Assembly (NCBI RefSeq): GCF_001665785.1
Contig: NZ_LZSO01000050.1
Coordinates: 124,001 to 188,000, forward strand
Reading direction: 5' to 3'
DNA: 64,000 nucleotides
Source: Mycolicibacterium peregrinum
GTDB taxonomy: Bacteria > Actinomycetota > Actinomycetes > Mycobacteriales > Mycobacteriaceae
Shown here: positions 43,052 to 50,643 of the stretch, piece after piece
Layout of the letters: every line of letters starts with the position of its first letter
Numbering within the stretch: the first letter of the stretch is position 1
Made by a program: the position numbers and the translations under genes
The notes under the pieces: model-generated
Databases searched by the model: none
What the model was told of the DNA's origin: nothing
Seen by the model: the letters and a program-made list of their open reading frames with translations, nothing else

Positions 43052-43363
43052 TTAGGTGGTGATATCGAAGCCGAGTCGCCGCGCGGCGCGCGCCTTCTGA
43101 CGGCTTGCCCGCAGCCGCCGCAGCCGCTTGACCAGCATCGGGTCGGCGGCCAGCGCCTCGGGGCGGTCCACCAGTGCGTTGAGCACCTGGTAGTACCGGG
43201 TAGCCGACATCGAGAAGAGCTCTTTGATCGCGTCTTCCTTGCTGCCGGCGTACTTCCACCATTGGCGTTCGAAGGCCAAAATATCGTGCTCGCGCCGGGT
43301 GAGCCCGTCGCTCAGGTCAGAGTCGTCCCCGGATTGCTCAGCCCGCGCCATGGCGCCGTCCAT
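43052..43363 (-). CDS. DUF3263 protein (Rv0430-type)
   Basis: A 103-residue cytosolic protein of the actinobacterial DUF3263 family. Typical blocks are LTRREHDILAFERQWWKYAGSKEDAI and LFSMSATRYYQVLNALVDRPEALAADP, followed by a basic end (RLRRLRASRQKARAARR). The helical SATRYYQVLN segment resembles an HTH recognition helix, so DNA binding is possible but unproven. The ATG at 43363 has GGGAG five bases upstream; a longer in-frame extension is not conserved-looking. It is co-directional with virR and divergent from def, as in M. tuberculosis. Confidence 0.92.
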   Translation of the reverse strand: MDGAMARAEQSGDDSDLSDGLTRREHDILAFERQWWKYAGSKEDAIKELFSMSATRYYQVLNALVDRPEALAADPMLVKRLRRLRASRQKARAARRLGFDITT

Positions 43364-43489
43364 ATTGCTCCCTGGACCCTTCCGACACGTGAGAAATAAC
43401 ATCGCTGTGGTTCGCCGATTATTCAACCACGGCTTGCTGGCTTGAGCTGACACATAAACCCGCGAGTCGGGTGAGAAGGATTGCCACCT

Positions 43490-43495
43490 TAAGCT
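43490..43495 (+). promoter_or_regulatory. -10 box TAAGCT, leaderless start of def
   Basis: TAAGCT is followed by 6 bases and the ATG at 43502. Confidence 0.55.
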
Positions 43496-43501
43496 TTCCC
43501 C

Positions 43502-44095
43502 ATGGCCGTCGCACCGATTTGCATCGTCGGGGATCCCGTTCTGCACACGCCGACCGAGCCGGTGCCTGTCGGCCCGGACGGCTCGCTGCCCGCAGATCTC
43601 CCCGAACTCATCCAGACCATGTTCGACACCATGGACGCCGCGAACGGGGTTGGCTTGGCCGCCAACCAGATCGGTGTGGCCAAGCGGTTGTTCGTCTACG
43701 ACTGCGCCCCCACCCGCGGCCAGGTCACACGGCGCCGCGGGGTCGTCATCAACCCGGTGCTGGAAACCTCCGACGTTCCCGAGACGATGCCCGACCCCGA
43801 CGACGACGAGGAAGGCTGCCTGTCCGTGCCGGGCGAAAATTTCCCGACCGGCCGGGCCGACTGGGCACGGGTCACGGGCCTGGACGCCGACGGTTCACCG
43901 ATCACCCTCGAGGGCACCGACTTGTTTGCCCGGATGCTGCAGCACGAGACCGGGCATCTCGACGGATTCCTCTACATCGACCGCCTCGTGGGCCGCTACG
44001 CGCGGGCCGCCAAGAAGACCGTCAAGCGCAACGGATGGGGTGTTCCCGGCCTGTCCTGGATGCCCGGCGAGGTCCCAGACCCGTTCGGGCACTGA
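43502..44095 (+). CDS. def: Peptide deformylase
   Basis: A 197-residue iron- or zinc-dependent enzyme that removes the formyl group from new proteins. All three active-site motifs are visible: GVGLAANQIG (motif 1), EGCLSVPG (motif 2, metal Cys) and QHETGHLDG (motif 3, HExxH-type with Glu and two metal His). The long extension after residue 165 is usual in actinobacteria. The start is leaderless by spacing. The stop overlaps the GNAT start (TGATG), matching Rv0429c-Rv0428c. Confidence 0.96.
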   Translation: MAVAPICIVGDPVLHTPTEPVPVGPDGSLPADLPELIQTMFDTMDAANGVGLAANQIGVAKRLFVYDCAPTRGQVTRRRGVVINPVLETSDVPETMPDPDDDEEGCLSVPGENFPTGRADWARVTGLDADGSPITLEGTDLFARMLQHETGHLDGFLYIDRLVGRYARAAKKTVKRNGWGVPGLSWMPGEVPDPFGH

Positions 44096-45012
44096 TGCCG
44101 GCATCACCCGCACTCGGTTCGCGGGTCAGCCTTCGGTACCGGCTGCCCACCGGGTCGGCCAAGCCGCTCACCGACGTCATCGGGCACCTGGAACGCCTCG
44201 AGCCGACGGTGCTGATCCGCACCAAGGACGGCGAGCTCGTCGACGTCGCACCGGCCGACATCGTCAGCGTGCGCGAGCTGTCACACGCCCCGGTCCGGGC
44301 CTCGGAGATCCGCGCACTCGAACATGCGGCGGCGCTGGCCTGGCCGGGCGTCGAGCAGCAATGGTCGGGCGGTTGGCTGCTGCGCGCCGGGCACGGAGTC
44401 ACCAGCCGCGCCAATTCGGCGATCCCGCTGGACATGTCGGCCCAGATCGCCGATCTCGCCGCGGTGCGCGACTGGTACCGCGAACGTGGCCTGCCGGCCT
44501 GGCTGGCCCTCCCCGAGCGACTCCTGCCGATTCGCACCCCGGGCATCAAGCCCGCCCGGGTCATGGTGCGCGAGCTGTCCACAGCCTCGAATGTCACACC
44601 AGCGCAACCCTCGCCGTCGAGCGTCACGCTGGCGCAGCAACCGGACGCGGAGTGGTTGCGGCTCTACGAACGCGACGTCCCCGTGGACGTGCTGACCGCG
44701 GTGGTCGACGGACAGCTGACCTTCGCGACGGTCCCCGATTGCGCAGTGGGCCGCGGTGCGGTGACGACGGCTCCGGACGGGACACCCTGGCTGGGCATCT
44801 CGTCGGTCCGGGTCTCCCCTGCCCATCGCAGGCAGGGCCACGCCCGGGCGCTGTGCGAGGCGCTGGCGGCCCGGGGCGCCCAGGCAGGTGCCCGGCAGGC
44901 CTATGTCCAGGTGGAGGTCGACAACCACGCGGCGATCGCGCTGTACACCTCGCTTGGTTTCCGGCTGCACCACCTGACCCGGTACGTCGCGGCTGACGAC
45001 GTCCTCGGTTGA
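44095..45012 (+). CDS. GNAT-family N-acetyltransferase (Rv0428c-type)
   Basis: A 305-residue protein. The N-terminal 70 residues form a small beta-rich module (LGSRVSLRYRLPTG, then VLIRTKDGELVDVAPADIVSVREL). A linker and a C-terminal GNAT domain follow. The acetyl-CoA motif A is VRVSPAHRRQGHARALCEALAARGA (R-x-x-G-x-A form), and motif B is QVEVDNHAAIALYTSLGFR. The substrate is unknown. It is translationally coupled to def. Confidence 0.92.
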   Translation: MPASPALGSRVSLRYRLPTGSAKPLTDVIGHLERLEPTVLIRTKDGELVDVAPADIVSVRELSHAPVRASEIRALEHAAALAWPGVEQQWSGGWLLRAGHGVTSRANSAIPLDMSAQIADLAAVRDWYRERGLPAWLALPERLLPIRTPGIKPARVMVRELSTASNVTPAQPSPSSVTLAQQPDAEWLRLYERDVPVDVLTAVVDGQLTFATVPDCAVGRGAVTTAPDGTPWLGISSVRVSPAHRRQGHARALCEALAARGAQAGARQAYVQVEVDNHAAIALYTSLGFRLHHLTRYVAADDVLG

Positions 45013-45043
45013 CGCCGACCCGCACCCTCTACCCTCTTACTTC

Positions 45044-45865
45044 ATGCGCCTGGCCACCTGGAACGTCAATTCGATCCGAACCCGAGTGGACCGCGTGGTC
45101 GACTGGCTGGAGCGCGCTGATGTGGACGTACTGGCCATGCAAGAAACCAAGTGCACCGACGCGCAGTTCCCGATGATGCCGTTCGCGGCGTTGGGCTACG
45201 AGGTGGCCCACGTCGGGCTCAACCAGTGGAACGGCGTTGCCATCGCCTCACGGGTCGGCCTGGACGACGTGGAGGTCGGGTTCACCGGTCAGCCGGTATG
45301 GGGCGGTAGCCCCGGAAAAGATCCAGTGGAGGCCACCGCCGAGGCCCGCGCACTCGGAGCTACCTGCGGCGGGGTGCGGGTCTGGAGCCTGTATGTGCCC
45401 AACGGCCGCACGCTGGCCGATCCGCACTACTCGTACAAGCTGGATTGGCTTGCCGCGCTGCGGGATACCGCAGCCGGTTGGTTGAAGGACGATCCGGAGC
45501 AGCCCATCGCGCTGGTCGGCGACTGGAACATCGCCCCCAAGGACGAGGACGTCTGGGACATGGCCGCGTTCGACGGCAGCACGCACGTGTCCGAACCCGA
45601 GCGTGCCGCTTTCCAGGCCATGCAGGACGCCCAATTCACCGATGTGGTGCGGCCTTTCACGGAGGGCCCGGGAATCTACACCTACTGGGACTACACCCAG
45701 CTGGCGTTCCAGAAGCGCCGCGGCATGCGCATCGATTTCATCCTCGGCTCCCCCGGCCTGGCCTCGCGGGTCACCGGCGCCGAGATCGTGAAGGACGAAC
45801 GCCGCCCCAAGAAGGGCACCACCGCGCCCAGCGACCATGCCCCGGTCGTGGTCGAGCTCGGCTGA
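45044..45865 (+). CDS. xthA: Exodeoxyribonuclease III / AP endonuclease
   Basis: A 273-residue DNA-repair enzyme that cuts at abasic sites and degrades DNA 3' to 5'. It has the EEP-fold motifs LATWNVNSIRTR (residue 3 on), ADVDVLAMQETK with the metal Glu, SLYVPNGR, GDWNIAP with catalytic Asp and Asn, DFILGS and the terminal SDHAPVVVEL with catalytic His. The ATG at 45044 lies 8 bases after TACCCT (45030-45035), a probable leaderless start. It corresponds to Rv0427c. Confidence 0.95.
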   Translation: MRLATWNVNSIRTRVDRVVDWLERADVDVLAMQETKCTDAQFPMMPFAALGYEVAHVGLNQWNGVAIASRVGLDDVEVGFTGQPVWGGSPGKDPVEATAEARALGATCGGVRVWSLYVPNGRTLADPHYSYKLDWLAALRDTAAGWLKDDPEQPIALVGDWNIAPKDEDVWDMAAFDGSTHVSEPERAAFQAMQDAQFTDVVRPFTEGPGIYTYWDYTQLAFQKRRGMRIDFILGSPGLASRVTGAEIVKDERRPKKGTTAPSDHAPVVVELG

Positions 45866-45928
45866 CCCCCCGTCGACTCTGCGGCCACGGCGAGAAAGTG
45901 CGAGTAGGCCACGTCCTGGACGCAGAAT

Positions 45929-45944
45929 CACCGCCGCGGCGGTG
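45929..45944. promoter_or_regulatory. Perfect 16-bp palindrome in the -35 region of the MoxR operon
   Basis: CACCGCCG-CGGCGGTG is an uninterrupted perfect palindrome 13 bases before the TAGCAT -10 box. It covers where a -35 element would be, so a dimeric repressor or activator site is plausible. A transcript hairpin ending xthA is the alternative. Confidence 0.5.
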
Positions 45945-45957
45945 GGGGCGGGACGGT

Positions 45958-45963
45958 TAGCAT
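45958..45963 (+). promoter_or_regulatory. -10 box TAGCAT of the MoxR operon
   Basis: TAGCAT precedes a GGGAGGGGG ribosome site (45971-45979) and the ATG at 45986, so this operon has a short conventional leader rather than a leaderless start. Confidence 0.5.
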
Positions 45964-45985
45964 TGGCGCGACGGGAGGGGGCCGG

Positions 45986-47554
45986 ATGACGACCAGGTGG
46001 AGCGCGGTATCCAAATCGCCGACCCTGCCCGTGGGCCACACGCCGGCCGCCGGCCTCACCGCCGCCGACCTGTTCACGCCACCCACGGAGCCCACGGTCA
46101 CTCTCGACGAGAAGCTGCGCCGCGCCTACTTCTGGCTGATCAACAAGGCTGTCATCTCCCCGTTCTACGACGTCGAATTCGGCTCCGACACGACCGTCAA
46201 CTATCCGCTCGGTGATGCCGGCGCCTCGCTGAGCCTGCCGAAGCAACCCGCCTACTCCTCCAATGTCCTTGTCCCGCTGCTGACTTTCGCCGTCGGCGGA
46301 CGCTGTCTGCTGATCGGCGGACCGGGCCGCGGCAAGACCACCCTGGCCGTGCTGATGGGGGTGCTGGCCGGGTCTGCCCCCGCCGACGTGCGCCGCCACG
46401 TCCAGCAGGGCCAGCCACAGCTGACCGTGGGTGATCTGGTCGGGATCCCGCTGCCCCGCGATCTGGTGCAGGCCGGCAGCCTTGCCGAGATCACCATCGC
46501 CTGGAAGAGCTGGCTGACCGCGCCGGTCAAGATCCTCGACGAATACAACCGGATTCCGACCAAGACCCAGTCGGCGCTGCTGACCATGGTCGCCGAGGGT
46601 TATGTGGAAAGCCATGACCAGATGCACGTCACCGCACCGGAACACGGGGTGGAGAGCTGGTTCTTCACCGCCAACGACGACGGCGGTGGCGGCACCTTCC
46701 CGGTGATCCAGGCACTGCGCGACCGTATCGACGTGACCGTGCAGGCGTTCGGTTTCAACAGCCGCTTCCTCGACGAACTGGTGAGTCGCGTGGAGGCCGG
46801 GGACCGGCCCGAGGACAACGTGCCCGCCGAGCTGGTGTTCGGCGCGGCCGAGCAGGCCGAGATGGTCCGGGCGATCCGGGCGATTCCGGTGCCCACCGAC
46901 GTACGCCGCCGGTTGGAGTTCTTCGTCAGCCACTTCGAGTTCGTCCAGCACGGTGGCCGCCGCTTCGAGTACCGGACCAAGGACGTGGTGGCCACCGCCG
47001 GTCTGGAGGTCGAGCAGATCATCGACGCCAACTCGGGCGCCGATCTGCAGATCGATCTCGGCGCGCAGACCGTCAACGGAGTGTCGGTGCGCTCACTGCA
47101 GAACCTGGTGCTCTACGCCAAGGCGCTGTCCTGGTTCCGGGGCAACAACACCGTCACCCTCGAGGACGTGCGGGCGATGGTACCGTTCGCCTTGCGCGGC
47201 AAGCTGTTACCGAATACCGCCCATCCCCGGTTCGACACCGGCGCGGACCGGGAACTGGCATCGGACCCGGCGAGCTGGCTGACCGACCTGTTCGACTCGT
47301 CGTGCCGGGAGTTCGTCGCATTGGAGCGCGAGGGCGAGGATCCGGTGGCCGAACTGCTCGCCGAGTTCGGCCGCGGCCTCGACGGTTTGGATGCACTTGA
47401 GGTGTCCCGACGCCTCACCACGATCGAGGCTCGCATCTCGGCGGTCTCCGGCGTCGGCAAGATCTACGGGCGCGACTTCGACGATCTGGTCGCGTTGAAG
47501 TATCTCCACCAACGGTATTCGAACTATCTGCACTGGCTGGAGAGCGGCCGGTGA
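45986..47554 (+). CDS. MoxR-type AAA ATPase
   Basis: A 522-residue ATPase. The AAA core has Walker A GGPGRGKTT (residues about 110-118), a DLVGIPLPRDL block, Walker B VKILDEYNRIPTKTQSALL with Asp-Glu, and a sensor-1 FFTANDDGGGGTFPVIQALRDR. This layout matches MoxR-family helper ATPases, which usually remodel or insert metal into a partner bearing a VWA domain. The length exceeds simple MoxR proteins (about 330) because of a 75-residue N-terminal extension and about 120 extra C-terminal residues. It is the first of five overlapping genes, and a VWA protein is encoded two genes downstream. Confidence 0.9.
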   Translation: MTTRWSAVSKSPTLPVGHTPAAGLTAADLFTPPTEPTVTLDEKLRRAYFWLINKAVISPFYDVEFGSDTTVNYPLGDAGASLSLPKQPAYSSNVLVPLLTFAVGGRCLLIGGPGRGKTTLAVLMGVLAGSAPADVRRHVQQGQPQLTVGDLVGIPLPRDLVQAGSLAEITIAWKSWLTAPVKILDEYNRIPTKTQSALLTMVAEGYVESHDQMHVTAPEHGVESWFFTANDDGGGGTFPVIQALRDRIDVTVQAFGFNSRFLDELVSRVEAGDRPEDNVPAELVFGAAEQAEMVRAIRAIPVPTDVRRRLEFFVSHFEFVQHGGRRFEYRTKDVVATAGLEVEQIIDANSGADLQIDLGAQTVNGVSVRSLQNLVLYAKALSWFRGNNTVTLEDVRAMVPFALRGKLLPNTAHPRFDTGADRELASDPASWLTDLFDSSCREFVALEREGEDPVAELLAEFGRGLDGLDALEVSRRLTTIEARISAVSGVGKIYGRDFDDLVALKYLHQRYSNYLHWLESGR

Positions 47555-48165
47555 TTGCCCGGGCGTATCACCAGGTCAACCTCGACCTGCCCACGCCCGC
47601 CGAGTTGCCTGCGGTGCCCGGCCTCGATCTGGCCATCTCGGCCGACAACGTGGCCCGCTTCGGCGGTGATCCGCAACGGTATCGACACGCCCTGCGCGGT
47701 ATTTCGGCGCCGCGGGAGGTGATGTTCAACGCGGCGGCGGTGGCCGCCTGGCGGGCCGGTGTGCTGGGGATCCGCGACGATGCGTTGTCCCATCTGCAGC
47801 TGCTTCCGATCGACCTCGCGGCGTCGGTGCTGGGCCTGCCGATCGATGCGGTCGTCCCGTTCACCGATGGGCAGGCGCTCGACCGGTTCTACTGGCCTTT
47901 GCGCCCACCGGGCCAATTGATCGCGCGGGTCGGCGGTTTCACCGGCCTCGGCGGCAGGTGGGACCAGCCGCCCACCGATCCCGCACCTCGTGGACCGGGT
48001 AGGTGGACGGTGAATGTCGGCACACAGCGCCGCCAGATCGATGCCGATGTGTTCGGCCACGTCATCTCCGACGCAGCCGCGCCCGACCTTCAGGCCGACG
48101 GACCCACCACGGCGCAACTGGTGGTGCGCCCGACCTCGTACCTGGCGGAGATCTGGCCGACATGA
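47551..48165 (+). CDS. Unknown protein, second gene of the MoxR/VWA operon
   Basis: A 204-residue protein with no family that I recognise, no signal peptide and no membrane helix. It is mixed alpha/beta by composition (LPAVPGLDLAISADNVARFG at the start, YWPLRPPGQLIARVGGF near residue 115). The GTG start overlaps the ATPase stop by four bases, and its stop overlaps the peptidase/VWA start by four bases, so it is made in step with both. It may be an adaptor of the ATPase-VWA complex; that is inference from position only. Confidence 0.8.
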   Translation: MIARAYHQVNLDLPTPAELPAVPGLDLAISADNVARFGGDPQRYRHALRGISAPREVMFNAAAVAAWRAGVLGIRDDALSHLQLLPIDLAASVLGLPIDAVVPFTDGQALDRFYWPLRPPGQLIARVGGFTGLGGRWDQPPTDPAPRGPGRWTVNVGTQRRQIDADVFGHVISDAAAPDLQADGPTTAQLVVRPTSYLAEIWPT

Positions 48166-50036
48166 CCGGACGGGCACCGACCGATCCCGAACTGGTGGCC
48201 TGGCGGGCCGCACTCGACCTGTGGGGCGTGCAACTCCACCCGCCGAACATGGTGCGCGACAGCGCAACCGGGACCTTCGCCTGGTTCTCGTTTCCGCCGT
48301 CGATCTCGATCGACGTCGACGAGCTGGCCCGTCAGGGCGCCGAACGCCACCTGACCAGCGTTTTCGCCCACGAGATCGGCCATCACGTGCTGTCTCCGAG
48401 CACCCGCATCGTCTCGTTCAAGCTCATGCAGCAGATGGCCCGGGCGATCGTGGCCAGCGACCCGCGCCGCGCCATTCCCGTCACGAGCACGGCCCGGCAC
48501 CTGTCCAACCTGTGGTCGGATCTGCTCATCAACGACCGGGTGGTCCGCATGCAACGCAGGCAGCGCCCCGGCACCGAGCCGGACATGATCACGTTGTGGC
48601 GCACGCTGACCGCCCGTGAGCCGGTGTCGAACGCGGCCTGGTGGGTGCTGATGCGCGCCTACGAGTTGCTGTGGTCACTGCCGTCGAACACGCTGTGCCC
48701 CAACGACCCTCCGTCGGTACCCGAGGCAGTTCGAGAAGACGTACGGGCGCGCCAGCACGTCGACCCGGCCACGCTCGACGTGTCGATGGTCCGCGAGGAC
48801 CTGCAGGAGAAGGAACGTGCCCACCGCGTGGCCGCCATGCGGGTGCGCGCCATCCAGGACGAACTACTGCTGAGCCAACCGGTACAACCGCTCGCTGACG
48901 CCGAGTATGTGGCACAGGCGATCCGGACCTTCGGGGCGGACCCGGTGGGCGGTGCCCTCACCTTCGGCATGGTCCTGGTGCCCTATCTGGTGCTGGAGTC
49001 GATGATCGCCGACGGTGCCGCACTGCCTGGCGGCGGGTGCGCCGAACAGGGCGGAGCACCTGCGACGGCAGCCGAACTCGCGCAGGTGCTCGCCGATCCG
49101 CGGCTCGATGAGCCGCCGGTTCACCCCGCGGCGGCCGCGGCCGGCGTCCCTCCGACGGCCCAGGCTCCGGGCCAAAGTTATGGTGTCGCACAGACATTGG
49201 CCCTGTTCGACGGATCCGATCCCAACGCTGTCATGCTGGCCTGGTACGAGGCGCAGGCCCGGCCCTGGATCCGTCCGCTGCTGCAGTCCGGGCGCGGTGT
49301 CGCCGAACACGGAATCCCCGGGCCGCTGGAGACGTGGGAGCTCTGCGACGACGCCACCGAGCTGGACTGGCCGGCCACCCTTGCGGTGAACCCGATAGTG
49401 GTGCCCGGGGTGACGACGCGTCGCCGCACCCAACTGCCCGACGATCCAGCCCCCACCACCGAGGCAGTCACGCTGGATCTCTACATCGACTCGTCCGGCT
49501 CGATGCCGAGCCCCCAGCGTGGTTCCCCGGCCGTGCTGGCGGGCATGATCCTCGTCCTGTCGGTGCTCAAAGGCGGTGGGCGGGTTCGGGTCACGTCATG
49601 GTCGGGCCGGGGCCAGGTCGCCGGGGACAGCGTGTACACCCGCGACCGGTCGGAGATCATCCGCCAATTGACGACATTCTTCAGCGGCGGCACCGTGTTT
49701 CCCCTCGATCTGCTCGCACACCGGTACCCACCCGGCGGCCACGAGTTTTCAGGCGGCGGTGACGAGCTGCGCCACCTCGTGGTGCTGTCCGACGACGGCC
49801 TGATGTCACTGTTCGGCGCCGGCCAGGAGGAGTACGCCGGGGTGGCAGCGGCGGTGCGGCGGCAACTCGACACCGCCACGCTGTTGGTACAGGACCGGTC
49901 CCGCTCGGTGGCCGCTCCGGCCGCCGAGGCCGGTTTCGACGTCGACTATCTGGACAACATGTCCGACGCGCCGGCGGTCTGCGCGAGGGTGGCCGCGCAC
50001 ATCGCCGGATATCGACGGGAGACGCTGCGTGGCTGA
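48162..50036 (+). CDS. HExxH metallopeptidase-von Willebrand A fusion
   Basis: A 624-residue cytosolic protein. Residues 1-200 carry a zinc-protease signature TSVFAHEIGHHVLSP, with His70, Glu71 and His74 as the HExxH triad. A helical middle region follows (coil-prone DLQEKERAHRVAAMRVRAIQD). The C-terminal VWA domain has a complete metal-dependent adhesion site: DxSxS at 443-447 (DSSGS), Thr511 in FFSGGTVF and Asp544 in VVLSDDGL. MoxR ATPases commonly act on VWA partners, so the ATPase upstream is the likely partner. I know no characterised protein with this fusion. The start is coupled to the preceding gene by ATGA. Confidence 0.87.
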   Translation: MTGRAPTDPELVAWRAALDLWGVQLHPPNMVRDSATGTFAWFSFPPSISIDVDELARQGAERHLTSVFAHEIGHHVLSPSTRIVSFKLMQQMARAIVASDPRRAIPVTSTARHLSNLWSDLLINDRVVRMQRRQRPGTEPDMITLWRTLTAREPVSNAAWWVLMRAYELLWSLPSNTLCPNDPPSVPEAVREDVRARQHVDPATLDVSMVREDLQEKERAHRVAAMRVRAIQDELLLSQPVQPLADAEYVAQAIRTFGADPVGGALTFGMVLVPYLVLESMIADGAALPGGGCAEQGGAPATAAELAQVLADPRLDEPPVHPAAAAAGVPPTAQAPGQSYGVAQTLALFDGSDPNAVMLAWYEAQARPWIRPLLQSGRGVAEHGIPGPLETWELCDDATELDWPATLAVNPIVVPGVTTRRRTQLPDDPAPTTEAVTLDLYIDSSGSMPSPQRGSPAVLAGMILVLSVLKGGGRVRVTSWSGRGQVAGDSVYTRDRSEIIRQLTTFFSGGTVFPLDLLAHRYPPGGHEFSGGGDELRHLVVLSDDGLMSLFGAGQEEYAGVAAAVRRQLDTATLLVQDRSRSVAAPAAEAGFDVDYLDNMSDAPAVCARVAAHIAGYRRETLRG

Positions 50037-50643
50037 ACAACTGACGGACTGGTTCGCCGAGGAATTGGACGAGCAGGCGGTGTGGTCGACGCTGAAGCCC
50101 GGCCCAGGAGTCGACGAGGTCGCGGCGCGGATGGCGAGCACACCGCAGCCGTTTCTCGCCGACACTGTCGACGTGGTGGCGCTGGCGTGCGATGTGTTCA
50201 ACCACACCGGTTGCGCCGCGGCCGCCCAGCGCATCGCCGAGCGGGGCTCTCCGGCGTCCAGACGCGGTGCCGCCATCGGATTGTGGTTGTTCGCCAGTGC
50301 AGACCTGATCGGCCCGTTCACCGCACCGCTCGACGACCGCAAGGCTGCGACGGCGTTGTTGGCGTTGGCATTTCGGGTGGCTCCGCTGGTCGATCCGGGC
50401 CGCTGGCTCAGCGATGCGGACCGCCGTGACGAGGCGGTGCGCACCTTCCTGCTGTGGAACGGCCTGCTGCCGCACGGAGAGGACATCGGACAGGCCCGAT
50501 CACTGTTCGAGATGCGCGATTCGGTGCGACGCGAAGGCGCATTGGCGCAGGCATTGGCCGATCACGAACACCGCATGGCCGTACAACGCCGCCTGGCCGA
50601 CGCCAAGGCGAAAGAAGCTGCGGCACGGTACAACAGTGAGTGA
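50029..50643 (+). CDS. Unknown helical protein, fourth gene of the MoxR/VWA operon
   Basis: A 204-residue, alanine-rich, almost wholly helical protein without signal or membrane segment. The middle has regular repeats of small helices (AAAAQRIAERGSPASRRGAAIGLW), suggesting a HEAT- or TPR-like fold. The C-terminal 45 residues are charged and coil-like (ADHEHRMAVQRRLADAKAKE). It overlaps the genes on each side by eight bases. Family and function are not recognised. Confidence 0.8.
   Translation: MAEQLTDWFAEELDEQAVWSTLKPGPGVDEVAARMASTPQPFLADTVDVVALACDVFNHTGCAAAAQRIAERGSPASRRGAAIGLWLFASADLIGPFTAPLDDRKAATALLALAFRVAPLVDPGRWLSDADRRDEAVRTFLLWNGLLPHGEDIGQARSLFEMRDSVRREGALAQALADHEHRMAVQRRLADAKAKEAAARYNSE

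Noticed and set aside
45248..46951. A 567-codon minus-strand frame opposite xthA and the MoxR ATPase
   Set aside because: No domain or start signal, and both plus-strand genes have complete motifs.
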